A stretch of 64,000 nucleotides of DNA from Ignavibacteria bacterium (GTDB lineage: Bacteria; Bacteroidota; Ignavibacteria; Ignavibacteriales; Ignavibacteriaceae): assembly GCA_030693705.1 (NCBI GenBank), contig JAUYAB010000068.1, positions 1 to 64,000 of the forward strand, written 5' to 3'. Every line of letters begins with the position of its first letter. Positions within the stretch are counted from its first letter, which is position 1. Under the pieces are notes generated by a model, which did no database searches, was not told the DNA's origin, and saw nothing but the letters and a program-made list of their open reading frames with translations. Positions 1-9,285 of the stretch are shown here, in pieces. The position numbers and the translations under genes are program-made.

Positions 1-154
1 TTCAACACGTTTATAAGTTTTCTCGCTGGTAGTTCTTTCTTTCTCGCTAACATTTCTTTTCCCTTTCAACTTTGTTAACGAGCTCTAACTTATTGTTTTT
101 TATGATTTTATCATAATCTTCCGTTTTGGGGAAACTCTAAAGAATTTTTTTCAC

Positions 155-182
155 TTGACATTCGGTTCAATTAGACTAAATT
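155..182 (+). promoter_or_regulatory. Candidate sigma-70-type promoter for the metal-efflux region
   Basis: TTGACA at 155-160 and TAAATT at 177-182 are separated by 16 bp. The next start codon is at 193, so the transcript leader would be only a few bases, with a purine-rich AAAGAG just before the ATG. A perfect small inverted repeat (TATGAT, 3-base loop, ATCATA) lies upstream at 101-115 and could be an operator or chance. Confidence 0.5.
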
Positions 183-192
183 AACAAAAGAG

Positions 193-642
193 ATGACAAA
201 ACTTTTTAAGAACATATTATTAATAACCTTGACCGTGTTGTTTTTTATTATCAATACGGGATTTACGGTTTCCTTGCATTTCTGCAATATGGAGAAAAAA
301 GCGTCTTTATTTACTTGCGGAATGTGCGAAGCGCCAAGCGTTGTTAATGATCCGCCGAAGGCAGACTGTTCCGAGGAAATGTCTTCTTCTGATGAAGTAG
401 TGATAACTCAAACTCCGCATAAATGCTGTGAAGTTAAAGTTGCCTCTATTATTGGAACAGATGAATATCTTCTTAATCAAATTGGATCAAAAGTAAATTC
501 AGTTCAAGTTGATTTAATTCCTAATACCCTTGAGCAAGATGTATATTCAACTGATTTTTCTTCAAACTTTTTTTCCGATTCATCTCCACCTACAGAAACT
601 ACACCCAAACTCTTCCTCTCTAATCATAATTTCAGAATTTGA
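193..642 (+). CDS. HYC_CC_PP-type small exported cysteine protein
   Basis: A 149-residue protein with an N-terminal hydrophobic signal segment (residues about 8-27). It has the spaced signature after which the family is named: HFC just after the signal (about residues 29-31), a CC pair near residue 79, and a Pro-Pro near residue 132 followed by a C-terminal FLSNHNFRI. Further cysteines (CGMC around residues 42-45) give it metal-ligand character. The biochemical role of the family is unknown. Such genes are found in Bacteroidota-type genomes, often beside heavy-metal efflux pumps, and here a CusA-type pump starts 151 bases downstream on the same strand. A periplasmic metal-binding or sensing role is inferred from that context only. 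Confidence 0.65.
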   Translation: MTKLFKNILLITLTVLFFIINTGFTVSLHFCNMEKKASLFTCGMCEAPSVVNDPPKADCSEEMSSSDEVVITQTPHKCCEVKVASIIGTDEYLLNQIGSKVNSVQVDLIPNTLEQDVYSTDFSSNFFSDSSPPTETTPKLFLSNHNFRI

Positions 643-793
643 TCTCTCCAAATTCTTTGTGTTGTATTTCTATGTCTCTGACGTAGAAATCACAATTTCT
701 TTTTAAATACTTTTTGCTTTTACGTTGATTGGTTTTACCGTTTTCCGGTTTTATCGTCAATGAAATTGATTTAACTGAATCTGGAGTTTTATA

Positions 794-3700
794 ATGATTG
801 AAAAAATAATCGAATGGTCTTCACAGAATAGATTTCTGGTAATACTTGTCTACCTGATAATTATTGCCGCCGGAATTTATAGCGTGATCAATCTTCCCGT
901 GGATGCTATTCCCGATCTTTCCGAAAACCAGGTTATCGTTTTTACGGAATGGATGGGGCGGTCGCCGGAAATAATTGAAGATCAAGTTACGTATCCGATT
1001 GTCTCCGGTTTACAAGGATTGCCGGATGTAAAAGCCGTTCGCGCAAATTCAATGTTCGGAATGTCGTTCGTGTTTGTAGTTTTTAAAGATGGTGTTGATA
1101 CTTACTTTGCCCGTACACGAATTCTTGAGAGGATGAACACGATTCAGGCGCAATTACCTGCCGGTGTTGTTCCTACACTTGGACCCGATGGAACAGGCGT
1201 TGGTCATGTTTATTGGTACACCGTTGAAGGGAAAGGATACGATCTTGGAACGCTTCGATCAATACAAGATTGGTATATTCGTTACAAGCTCTCTTCCGTT
1301 GACGGCGTTGCCGAAGTTGCGAGCATTGGCGGATTCGTAAAGCAATATCAAGTTGATGTTAACCCGAATGATCTTCGCGCATACAATTTAACAGTTGCTG
1401 ATGTAGTAAATGCTGTTCAAAGAAGCAACAATGAAGTCGGCGGAAAAATTTTGGAAGTAAGCGATGCCGAGTACTTTGTTCGTGGTCAAGGGTACATTAA
1501 ATCAAAAGATGATATAGAGAACACCGTTATAAAAACTTCTTCAAACGGAATTCCTATTCTCATTAAAAATGTTGCCACGGTTGCATTGGGTGGAGATATC
1601 AGACGCGGCACGTTGGATAAGAATGGTGAAGGTGAGGCTGTCGGAGGAATCGTAGTTATGAGAACGGGCGAGAACGCTCAAAAAGTTATTGACCGTGTAA
1701 AAGAAAAAATTAAAGAAATTTCACCTGGTCTTCCTCCCGGAATCGAAATTGTTACTTCTTATGATAGAAGTACATTAATTAAAGAAGCTGTTGGAACTTT
1801 AGAGCGAGCTTTAATAGAAGCGTCAATCACCGTTTCAATTATGGTGATGATCTTTCTTCTTCACTTTAGAAGTATAGTCAGAATTTTAATTGAACTTCCG
1901 ATAGCAATTCTTATCGCTTTTATTCTAATGTATTTATTCGGAATTTCTTCCAACATCATGTCGCTCGGCGGAATTATTTTAGCCGTTGGAGTAATAGTCG
2001 ATTCCTCCATTGTTCTTGTGGAGAACGCTTACAGAAATTTAGCAAAGGCAATCGAGGAAAAAGGACAGCTAACGCCGGAAGAATATAAACGCATTTCAAT
2101 TAATTCCGCTAAACAAGTTGGAAGAGCAATCTTCTTTTCAGAATTAATCATTCTTGTCTCTTTTCTTCCGGTATTTATGTTAACCGGGCAGGAAGGAAAA
2201 TTATTCCATCCGCTTGCTTATACAAAATCGTTTGCACTGATTGGATCAGCGATTGTAGTTATTTCTCTAATACCGGTTTTGATGACTATGCTGATGCGCG
2301 GTAAATTCAAACCGGAAGACAAAAATCCAACAACGCGTTTTTTCATAAAACTTTATGCCCCGGTAATTCATTGGGTACTCAAACATAGAAAAATTACAAT
2401 TGCAATAAATGTAATCGCCCTTCTAATTACTATTCCGATGATAATGAATACCGGAAGTGAATTCATGCCGCCGCTCGATGAAGGATCAATCCTTTACATG
2501 CCGGTAACGCTTCCCGGAGCTTCTATCATTGAAGTAAATAGAATTTTACAGGAACAAGATAAGATCATAAAATCGGTTCCTGAAGTTCATCATGTACTCG
2601 GTAAAGCCGGGCGTGCCGAAACTGCGACAGACAACGCTCCTCTCAGTATGATTGAAACAATAATCTTGCTTAAACCAAAAAGTGAATGGAGACCAGGAAT
2701 TACTAAGCAAGACATCGTTGCCGAGTTCGATGCAAAATTACAAATTCCCGGTGTGCGCAATGGTTGGACTCAACCGATTATCAATAGAATAAACATGCTT
2801 GCTACCGGAGTTCGGACAGATATTGGTTTTAAAATTTTCGGACCAAATTTGGATACACTTGAGACGTACGCCATCAAAGCAGAAAAACTTTTAAAGAAAG
2901 TTAATGGAGCTGCAGATGTTGTTGCCGAAAGAGTGCAGAACGGTTACTATCTCGATATTAATATTAAACGCGGAATAGCCGCCCGATACGGTGTAAACAT
3001 CAGCGATCTTCAAGATATTATTGAAACTGCAATTGGAGGACAAAATCTTGGTGTTGTTATCGAAGGAAGAATGCGCTTTCCGATCAGAATGCGTTATCAA
3101 AAAGATTATCGTGACAACATTGAAGAACTGAAAAGTTTGATCGTTCCGGTTGCATTATCAAATCAAATGTCTGCTCAATCATCCTCAAGTTCAATGAGCG
3201 GTGGAACGAATAAAGGAAACTCAGGCGGAATGTCTTCATCAATGGGAAGTTCAAACCAGGCAAGCGTTATTCCGCAAGCGCCGAGCAATCAAAATGATTT
3301 TTCGCTTACAAGTGTAAATCAAAATGCAGTTACATATCTCCCTCTTGCAGAATTAGCTGATATAAATTTAGTTACAGGTCCGCCAATGATAAGCAGCGAA
3401 GACGGAATGTTACGGTCAATCGTTTTTATGAATACACGCGGACGCGACATGGGGAGTGTAATGGTTGATGCAAAAAAGGTTATCGAAGATGGATTGAAAC
3501 TACCCGCCGGTTATTCTTTTACTTGGAGCGGACAGTATGAAAGCAAAGTAAGAGCTCAACAGACAATCGAAATTATTATGCCGATAGTTTTTTTGTTGAT
3601 CTTTCTCCTTCTCTATATGACACTCAAGAATTATGTAGAAGCCGGAGTAGTAATGCTGTCGGTTCCGTTTGCCCTTATCGGCGGAATGTATATGATCTAT

Positions 3701-4147
3701 ATTCTTGGCTATAACTTCTCGGTTGCTGTGTGGGTTGGATTCATTGCGCTTTATGGAATTGCAGTAGAGACCGGCGTTATTATGGTTGTTTATTTGCACG
3801 AAGCTTTGGATAGAAGAATTCGCGATCATCAAAAAGGGAAAAGGGGACCGATAACTAATGCTGATATTTATGAAGCAACCGTCGAAGGTTCAGTCTTAAG
3901 ATTGAGACCAAAACTAATGACGGTTTTTACAGCAATGGTTGGCCTTGTTCCCATCATGTGGGCAACCGGCACCGGATCAGATGTAATGAAGCCGCTTACT
4001 GCACCGATGATCGGAGGACTTTTAACTTCGGCTATTCATGTACTTATAGTTACCCCAATTCTGTTTGCAATTATGAAAGAACACGCACTAAAAAAAGGAA
4101 CGCTTGAGATTTCCAAAATGGCAGACTGGATGAAGGAAGGAGATTAA
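794..4147 (+). CDS. cusA: CusA/CzcA-family heavy-metal RND efflux pump, inner-membrane subunit
   Basis: An 1117-residue proton-driven RND transporter that should export Cu(I)/Ag(I) or a similar metal across both membranes together with the channel and adaptor encoded just downstream. It starts with a typical amphipathic segment and TM1 (about residues 12-32). The TM4 block AVGVIVDSSIVLVENA matches the heavy-metal RND signature, and EFMPPLDEGSILYMP carries methionines in the position typical of the Cu/Ag branch. A second TM bundle occupies roughly residues 925-1095. It is longer than the usual 1030-1050 residues because of a Ser/Gly/Asn/Met-rich insert at about residues 788-845. GGAG sits 7 bases before the ATG. 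The TolC-type gene follows after one base, so the two are surely co-transcribed. The exact metal cannot be read from sequence. Confidence 0.93.
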   Translation: MIEKIIEWSSQNRFLVILVYLIIIAAGIYSVINLPVDAIPDLSENQVIVFTEWMGRSPEIIEDQVTYPIVSGLQGLPDVKAVRANSMFGMSFVFVVFKDGVDTYFARTRILERMNTIQAQLPAGVVPTLGPDGTGVGHVYWYTVEGKGYDLGTLRSIQDWYIRYKLSSVDGVAEVASIGGFVKQYQVDVNPNDLRAYNLTVADVVNAVQRSNNEVGGKILEVSDAEYFVRGQGYIKSKDDIENTVIKTSSNGIPILIKNVATVALGGDIRRGTLDKNGEGEAVGGIVVMRTGENAQKVIDRVKEKIKEISPGLPPGIEIVTSYDRSTLIKEAVGTLERALIEASITVSIMVMIFLLHFRSIVRILIELPIAILIAFILMYLFGISSNIMSLGGIILAVGVIVDSSIVLVENAYRNLAKAIEEKGQLTPEEYKRISINSAKQVGRAIFFSELIILVSFLPVFMLTGQEGKLFHPLAYTKSFALIGSAIVVISLIPVLMTMLMRGKFKPEDKNPTTRFFIKLYAPVIHWVLKHRKITIAINVIALLITIPMIMNTGSEFMPPLDEGSILYMPVTLPGASIIEVNRILQEQDKIIKSVPEVHHVLGKAGRAETATDNAPLSMIETIILLKPKSEWRPGITKQDIVAEFDAKLQIPGVRNGWTQPIINRINMLATGVRTDIGFKIFGPNLDTLETYAIKAEKLLKKVNGAADVVAERVQNGYYLDINIKRGIAARYGVNISDLQDIIETAIGGQNLGVVIEGRMRFPIRMRYQKDYRDNIEELKSLIVPVALSNQMSAQSSSSSMSGGTNKGNSGGMSSSMGSSNQASVIPQAPSNQNDFSLTSVNQNAVTYLPLAELADINLVTGPPMISSEDGMLRSIVFMNTRGRDMGSVMVDAKKVIEDGLKLPAGYSFTWSGQYESKVRAQQTIEIIMPIVFLLIFLLLYMTLKNYVEAGVVMLSVPFALIGGMYMIYILGYNFSVAVWVGFIALYGIAVETGVIMVVYLHEALDRRIRDHQKGKRGPITNADIYEATVEGSVLRLRPKLMTVFTAMVGLVPIMWATGTGSDVMKPLTAPMIGGLLTSAIHVLIVTPILFAIMKEHALKKGTLEISKMADWMKEGD

Positions 4148-4148
4148 T

Positions 4149-5489
4149 ATGGAAAATGTAAAATGGTTGATGGTTGATGTAAAACAGATTCTTAATCTGT
4201 CAACAATAAAAGTAATGATAGTTCTTCTATTGATTTCAATGTTTGAAACAAAGGCTCAGTCAGTTGATTCTTTAGTGGTTGAAGCGATTAAGAATAATCC
4301 TCAGTTGAAATCACTTCAATATAAAATAACTGCATCGGAAAAGAGAACAGAGTCGATCAATACTCTACCCGCGCCGAATCTTTCGGTTGAGTTTTCTCAA
4401 GTGCCGACAAATTCAATTGATATTCTCAATCAATCCATTTCAAACAACTTCGGGTTATCGCAAATGTTTCCGCTTGGTGGTAAGTTAAATGCGATGGCTG
4501 AGGTTGAGAGAAAAAATACTTTGGTTGAAGGGAATAATTATGAGGTTTATAAAATCAATCTTATTGCTCAAGTGAAAATGTCGTACTACTCACTTTGGTT
4601 GATTGATAGAAAGATCGAAGTCCAAAAGAAAAACATTGCTCTTATAAACAACGTAATAAAATCAGTTGAATCAGCTTACTATACGAACAAGATCAATCAA
4701 GCGGATGTGTTGACACTTCAGAGTGAAATCGCATCCAATGAAACACAGCTTTTGATTCTGGAAAATCAGAAAGAAGTGGAGATATACAAACTCAATAAAC
4801 TTCTCGGCCGCAATCTTGAGTCGAAAGATGTTTTTGCGGTGAAAGATTTTTCATCTGATGTACTTTCATCTTCCCAATCAAAATTGGTAGAACTACTCGG
4901 CTCATCCAATCCATCACTTAAAAAAATGGGAAGCATGATTGAGATGAACAAGGCGATGATCGCTGCAAATAATCGCGAACTTATTCCCGACTTGATGGTT
5001 CAGGGAATGTTTATGAGAATGCCGCGCGGAATGATTCTAACTTCGAAAGTGGATGTAATGATGATTGAGCCCAAAACAGAATACATGTATTCGTTGATGG
5101 CGACGATCAATCTCCCATTTGCGCCCTGGTCAATCAACAAATACAAAGCGAAAGAAGAAGAGTTGAATGCCGGTATAAGTAGCATCGAATTTGAAAAGAA
5201 CGATATGCAGCGCGAGATGGATTCTCAATTAAAAGCCGCTCTCGTTAAGTATAACACAGCGGTTGATCTGACAAAACTTTACACCGGCAAGGTTATCCCG
5301 ATGGTTAGCAAAGCTGCTGAATCGCAAGTTTCGGCGTATCAGAATAATAGAACCGGAGTGACGACCGTAATTGATTCATACCGTATGTTATTGATGCAGC
5401 AAATGAATCTATACATGGCGAAAGCTGATACACAGATGGCTCTTGCCGAAATTGAAATGATGGTTGGAACAACTTTCGGAAAGTTTTAG
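4149..5489 (+). CDS. TolC/CusC-type outer-membrane efflux protein
   Basis: A 446-residue protein that should form the outer-membrane/periplasmic channel of the tripartite metal pump. A hydrophobic export signal (about residues 22-35, ending ..ETKAQS) is preceded by an unusually long 20-residue N-terminus. The chosen ATG lies one base after the pump stop codon and has a strong AGGAG 6 bases upstream. Two repeated long helical halves typical of the OEP family are visible: a region rich in Gln, Asn and Lys at about residues 40-240, then a second half at about 255-440 with the usual NLPF segment. The pump precedes it and the adaptor gene starts 8 bases downstream. Confidence 0.88.
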   Translation: MENVKWLMVDVKQILNLSTIKVMIVLLLISMFETKAQSVDSLVVEAIKNNPQLKSLQYKITASEKRTESINTLPAPNLSVEFSQVPTNSIDILNQSISNNFGLSQMFPLGGKLNAMAEVERKNTLVEGNNYEVYKINLIAQVKMSYYSLWLIDRKIEVQKKNIALINNVIKSVESAYYTNKINQADVLTLQSEIASNETQLLILENQKEVEIYKLNKLLGRNLESKDVFAVKDFSSDVLSSSQSKLVELLGSSNPSLKKMGSMIEMNKAMIAANNRELIPDLMVQGMFMRMPRGMILTSKVDVMMIEPKTEYMYSLMATINLPFAPWSINKYKAKEEELNAGISSIEFEKNDMQREMDSQLKAALVKYNTAVDLTKLYTGKVIPMVSKAAESQVSAYQNNRTGVTTVIDSYRMLLMQQMNLYMAKADTQMALAEIEMMVGTTFGKF

Positions 5490-5497
5490 GTGATACG

Positions 5498-6805
5498 ATG
5501 AAAAATTTTATAAGAATTATTAGAGGAACAAAAATGAAAATATCAAAATATTTATTTATTCCAGTTGTCATTATTGCTTTTGCTTTTTCCGCATGCTCAA
5601 AATCTGAAGAGAGCGAAAAAGGTGAACATGCATTAGTAAAACAAAAAGATTATTGGACATGCCCCATGCATCCGCAAATTCATGCAGACAGACCGGGCGC
5701 TTGTCCTATCTGCGGAATGGATCTTATCAAAAAAGTTGTAGATGAAAAAGAAGAACCTACGACCGATAAAGATATGACGAACATGATTACACTCAGCAGC
5801 AGAAAACAAGCTCTCGCAAATGTTTCGACTGTTGTTGTGAAGAAAGAAAATCTTCAAGAACAAATTACCGCTTACAGCTACCTGGATTTTGTTGAGAACA
5901 ACCGCAAAACAATTTCAGCGCGATTCAACGGAAGAATTGAAAAGCTCTTTGTTGATAAAACCGGTGACTATATTAAAAAAGGTCAAGCGTTGTTTGAAAT
6001 TTATAGTCCTGATTTGGTGCAAGCACAGAACGAATATCTGATTGCGTTGAACAATGCATCAAATTCTACTTCGCTTATTAAAGCTTCAAAAAAGAAATTG
6101 GAGATTTTCGGATTGACTTCAGATCAGATCCAATCGCTTGAAAAGACACGGGAAATAAATTTCACGCTAAAATACTTTTCACCAATAAGCGGAACGGTGA
6201 TTGAAAAGAAAGTTCAGGAAGGAGCATACGTAAATGAAGGAACAGCTATTTATGACGTTGCCGAACTTTCTACTCTTTGGAATATTGCTGAAGTCTATGA
6301 GAACGATTTATCGAATGTAAAAATTGGAAGTCCGGTAAAACTTCACTTACGCGCTTATCCCGGGCAAGAATTTAATGGCAGAGTAACTTTCATTTATCCG
6401 GTAGTTAATGCACAAACAAGAACAGTAAAAGTCAGAAGCGAATTTTCAAGTAACGGCGGGAAGTTAAAACCGCAGATGTACGGCGAAACCATATTCAGCG
6501 CTTCCGGTGGACAAGGACTGCTTGTTCCGGCTAATGCTGTTATTATTGCAGGGCAGAGAACAGTGGTCTGGGTAAAAACCGGTGATGGAATGTTTGAAGC
6601 GCGCAGTATCCAAATCGGTAATCGGTTCGGAGATAAATATCAAATCCTTTCCGGTCTAAATGAAGGCGATGAAATTGCCGCGACCGGAGGTTTCTTGATT
6701 GATTCCGAAAGTCAACTTAAAACCGGAACGCCAACCGGAAATCAACATGAGGGATCAAATAAGAAAAAATCTTCTTCCGATGAAATGAACGGAATGGGGA
6801 TGTAA
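5498..6805 (+). CDS. cusB: CusB-type RND periplasmic adaptor lipoprotein with heavy-metal-binding head
   Basis: A 435-residue membrane-fusion subunit linking the inner-membrane pump to the channel. Two starts are possible: the first ATG, with AGGTGA upstream, or an ATG at 5534 with AGAGGA upstream. The second gives a clean lipoprotein signal ending FSAC and may be the real start. After the lipid anchor comes a heavy-metal-binding domain at about residues 53-78 with CPMHP and a CPICGM knuckle. The adaptor proper follows: barrel-sandwich/lipoyl halves (for example ISARFNGRIEKLFV and FSPISGTVIEKKV), a helical hairpin between them, then beta-barrel and membrane-proximal domains to about residue 410. 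It ends in a Ser/Lys/Met-rich tail (MNGMGM). This domain order is typical of Cu/Ag adaptors. Confidence 0.9.
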   Translation: MKNFIRIIRGTKMKISKYLFIPVVIIAFAFSACSKSEESEKGEHALVKQKDYWTCPMHPQIHADRPGACPICGMDLIKKVVDEKEEPTTDKDMTNMITLSSRKQALANVSTVVVKKENLQEQITAYSYLDFVENNRKTISARFNGRIEKLFVDKTGDYIKKGQALFEIYSPDLVQAQNEYLIALNNASNSTSLIKASKKKLEIFGLTSDQIQSLEKTREINFTLKYFSPISGTVIEKKVQEGAYVNEGTAIYDVAELSTLWNIAEVYENDLSNVKIGSPVKLHLRAYPGQEFNGRVTFIYPVVNAQTRTVKVRSEFSSNGGKLKPQMYGETIFSASGGQGLLVPANAVIIAGQRTVVWVKTGDGMFEARSIQIGNRFGDKYQILSGLNEGDEIAATGGFLIDSESQLKTGTPTGNQHEGSNKKKSSSDEMNGMGM

Positions 6806-6853
6806 AATGTTTTTAAAGTATAACAATTAACAATCAACAAAAAGGAGTTCAAT

Positions 6854-7294
6854 ATGAACACAACGAAATCTCGAAATATTCTTGCTATTTCTTTAATGGC
6901 GGCAGGATTGGCTTTTTTCACTCTTTCAAATGTAACCTCTGCACAGGCGCATAAATCTTCTTGTTGCGGTGACGGAATGGGAAAGGACGCTATGGCTATG
7001 AATGAAACGTCAGGTGACTCAACAAAAAAAATGGATATGAAGCACGACATGCATAAAGACGGAAAAATGGATAAGCAAAAGAGTGCGTCGAGCGTTTCCA
7101 TTGTGCGTGAAGGAATGATCGACTTGAAAGCGATCGATAAAAATAAAGACGGAAAAGTATTTCAATGCCCGATGGATTGGAATGTTATTTCTGATGCTTC
7201 CGGCAAATGCCCGACATGTAAAATGAAATTGAAAGAAGTCTCATTAAAAGATGCAAAAAAGAATTTGCAAGACAACGGGTATAAAGTTAAATAA
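6854..7294 (+). CDS. Exported Met/His-rich protein with heavy-metal-binding domain
   Basis: A 146-residue protein preceded by an excellent AAGGAG Shine-Dalgarno. It has a signal peptide (about residues 8-33, ending AQA). Next comes a segment loaded with potential soft-metal ligands: SSCCGDGMG, then alternating Met, His, Asp and Lys (about residues 36-80). The C-terminal domain at about residues 109-135 has the CPMD....CPTCKMKL pattern of the heavy-metal-binding domain, also present at the head of the adjacent adaptor. It lies 48 bases downstream of the adaptor gene and probably belongs to the same operon. A periplasmic copper/silver buffer or carrier feeding the pump is inferred. The paired Cys knuckle and Met-rich tract are seen directly. 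Confidence 0.75.
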   Translation: MNTTKSRNILAISLMAAGLAFFTLSNVTSAQAHKSSCCGDGMGKDAMAMNETSGDSTKKMDMKHDMHKDGKMDKQKSASSVSIVREGMIDLKAIDKNKDGKVFQCPMDWNVISDASGKCPTCKMKLKEVSLKDAKKNLQDNGYKVK

Positions 7295-7295
7295 G

Positions 7296-7337
7296 AAAAA
7301 AATGAGTTAGCTGTGTAGGCAAATCCTACGCAGCTAA
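7296..7337. terminator. Strong hairpin terminator between convergent genes
   Basis: A 13-bp stem (7307-7319 with 7325-7337, one wobble pair) has a 5-base loop. Read on the minus strand it is followed within four bases by a run of seven U, so it ends the 7326-9128 gene. The stem overlaps that gene's stop codon and last three codons. In the plus direction only a short U run follows, so it may also weakly stop the metal operon. Confidence 0.8.
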
Positions 7338-9128
7338 TTTCTGTGCAAACATGATGTCTAATTTTTTTCTTTGTTCGGCAATGAAAGAGGGGATTGATTT
7401 GAGATTTTCATTTTTGTAAGGCTTCGCTGAAGATAATTCAAGAATATAGTCCATTCCCGATTCAAGATTTTCTTTGAATGTTTTAAGATATGTTATTCCG
7501 GCTTCGTTGAGTTCTGTTGTCTTTAACAAGTTCTCAAAATAATTAACGTACAGCTCTACTTCCTGGCAATACATGTGCGGACGTTCTTTAGAGACAAGCG
7601 ATTCGCCTCTGCCATAAATATGGTCAATCATTTCTTTTAAAGTGTACTCTTTGTTCCACCAAACAATATTTGGTCCCGGACAAATGGCTTGAGGAGCAAG
7701 ACCCTTTTTCTGAATTCCAAGAGCAAGTAACGCACTGTTCCCGAGATGAACACATAAACAAACTTTTTCGGCAGCTCTTTCTTTGAGTTCGTCTTTTTCA
7801 GAATAAGAAATTTCTGAGGAGGTAATCGAATCATATTTTTTTACCAAGAATTCCGTTGACGCAGTACAGATCGGCTTTTCGGTAAATTGTTTGTTTGAAA
7901 CAAGAAAACCTTTTGGACATGATGACCCCGGTTTTGCTTGTATAGATTTTTCTTTTGTCCAAACTTCTGAACCGGTATTGCGAAGATTATTAAACGGCAC
8001 ACCAAGAGGAGAAGCATTGCTTAAATAAAGATCTTCTTTCTTCGCCGATTTTAATAATTCAAGCGTATCAACATCAACACAAGTTGCTTCGGGAACCAAT
8101 AAAAACGGACTTCCCCAACCGACAGAATCGCACCCGAAATCTTCAATCAACCTTTTAGCTTCACCATCTGTTCCTACACCGCCTTGAACGGTGATAAGTG
8201 GTTCGGTCTTCTTAGCTTTTTCAGGATATTCCAATCCAACTTTTTCATAAAAACTTTGAACAATAGGTTGAAGCTGTGTTGTTAAAAGTTCTTTCTTCTC
8301 ACGGAACTCTTTTAAAATTGAAGGAAGCAAATATCCTTGAGAAGCAAATGCATGTCCGCCGCAATTAAGTCCCGATTCAATTCTAAATTCACTTATCTCC
8401 AACCCTTTTGAAGCTAAAAATTTTCCCTGGATTAATGCTGAACGAAAATCGCTTACTTTAATCGTTATCTTCTTTTTTAATTCACCGGTAGTGTCTCGAT
8501 AAAAATCTTGAAATTTTGAAATGTATCCATATAAGCCGCGGTTAAATCCGGCAGAAAAAACAACAGAAGAAGTTAAACAACTATTTGCAAAACCGCGCAG
8601 AGCTGCTTTTGCATCACTGAATTCTTCACTTAGCATTTGTCCTTTTTTGTCGTAATTAAACTTATCTAACTTTGCCATGATGTTCACATCAATCGCACCG
8701 GGATGGATTAATTTTGTAAGTTCATTTGCAAAATTGATTCGATCAAAATCATCTTTCATTTTTAAAAGTTTTGAGTAGGCTGATTTTAATGGACTGCTAT
8801 CCGGAAGCATTTCAAAATATTTGCTTTTTTCGTTATGCTCAAAAAACGGCTGTTTTTTTATTTCTTCAATTTTCTGCTGAACAATTTTAGAAACAACATC
8901 TAAATAAGCGCTTATTCTTTTAGCTCTTCCATCAGGTTCGTAGCGCATGATAGGGTGATAGGGAAAGTTGAATTTTTCGCAATAATGTTTTCTGATTCTT
9001 TCGATAAGCAGATCATCTACAATTGAAATAACTGATGAAATACCAAAGTGGGCGACACGAATCGGAGTGTCGATTGAAAAGCCGATTCCCATAACGGGAA
9101 TATGAAACGAATGATAACTTTTGTCCAT
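7326..9128 (-). CDS. Uncharacterised nitronate-monooxygenase/FabK-like protein
   Basis: About 600 residues from the ATG at 9128, which has AAAGAAG upstream. An in-frame upstream extension to 9263 runs through a GC-rich palindrome and looks non-coding. The protein begins HIPVMGIGFSIDTPIRVAHFG. It later has ESGLNCGGHAF followed by LLPSIL, which resembles the EAGGH...LLP segment of the nitronate monooxygenase/FabK class. Further on, ITVQGGVGTDGEAKRL then CDSVGWGSPFLLVPEA resembles that class's FMN-phosphate-binding strand. After the barrel-like part come extra conserved-looking cysteines (SSCPKGF, KVCLCVH, AICPGPN) and a helical C-terminus. A flavin-dependent TIM barrel is inferred; substrate and pathway are unknown. 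The family is much longer than ordinary NMO proteins (about 320-370 residues). No neighbour explains it. Confidence 0.5.
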   Translation of the reverse strand: MDKSYHSFHIPVMGIGFSIDTPIRVAHFGISSVISIVDDLLIERIRKHYCEKFNFPYHPIMRYEPDGRAKRISAYLDVVSKIVQQKIEEIKKQPFFEHNEKSKYFEMLPDSSPLKSAYSKLLKMKDDFDRINFANELTKLIHPGAIDVNIMAKLDKFNYDKKGQMLSEEFSDAKAALRGFANSCLTSSVVFSAGFNRGLYGYISKFQDFYRDTTGELKKKITIKVSDFRSALIQGKFLASKGLEISEFRIESGLNCGGHAFASQGYLLPSILKEFREKKELLTTQLQPIVQSFYEKVGLEYPEKAKKTEPLITVQGGVGTDGEAKRLIEDFGCDSVGWGSPFLLVPEATCVDVDTLELLKSAKKEDLYLSNASPLGVPFNNLRNTGSEVWTKEKSIQAKPGSSCPKGFLVSNKQFTEKPICTASTEFLVKKYDSITSSEISYSEKDELKERAAEKVCLCVHLGNSALLALGIQKKGLAPQAICPGPNIVWWNKEYTLKEMIDHIYGRGESLVSKERPHMYCQEVELYVNYFENLLKTTELNEAGITYLKTFKENLESGMDYILELSSAKPYKNENLKSIPSFIAEQRKKLDIMFAQKLAA

Positions 9129-9165
9129 AGAAACTTCTTTGTAAATCAGCATTCTCGAAGTGTGA

Positions 9166-9180
9166 CCCGCCTCCGGCGGG
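9166..9180. repeat. GC-rich palindrome
   Basis: CCCGCC-TCC-GGCGGG stands out in AT-rich surroundings, just 5' of the NMO-like gene and 3' of the phosphatase gene. It shares the CCGCC..GGCGG arms with a perfect palindrome at 59224-59239. Both sites lie within a few bases of a CAGCATTC string, which suggests a dispersed repeat family. Confidence 0.55.
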
Positions 9181-9285
9181 CTGCGGGATGAAAATGATGA
9201 AGGTGAAACATTAATGATTACGTAAGGTAAACTAATTACATTTATTAGAAAAACCAAACCCAAAGATGATGGTGGGAAAGCGCAC

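Noticed and set aside
668-688. Hairpin TTCTATG/CGTAGAA after the first gene as a terminator
   Set aside because: The stem is short and not followed by a U run, so it is too weak to claim.
9129-9263. N-terminal extension of the NMO-like protein
   Set aside because: The added 45 residues cross a GC palindrome and show no family-like sequence. The ATG at 9128 has a ribosome site.
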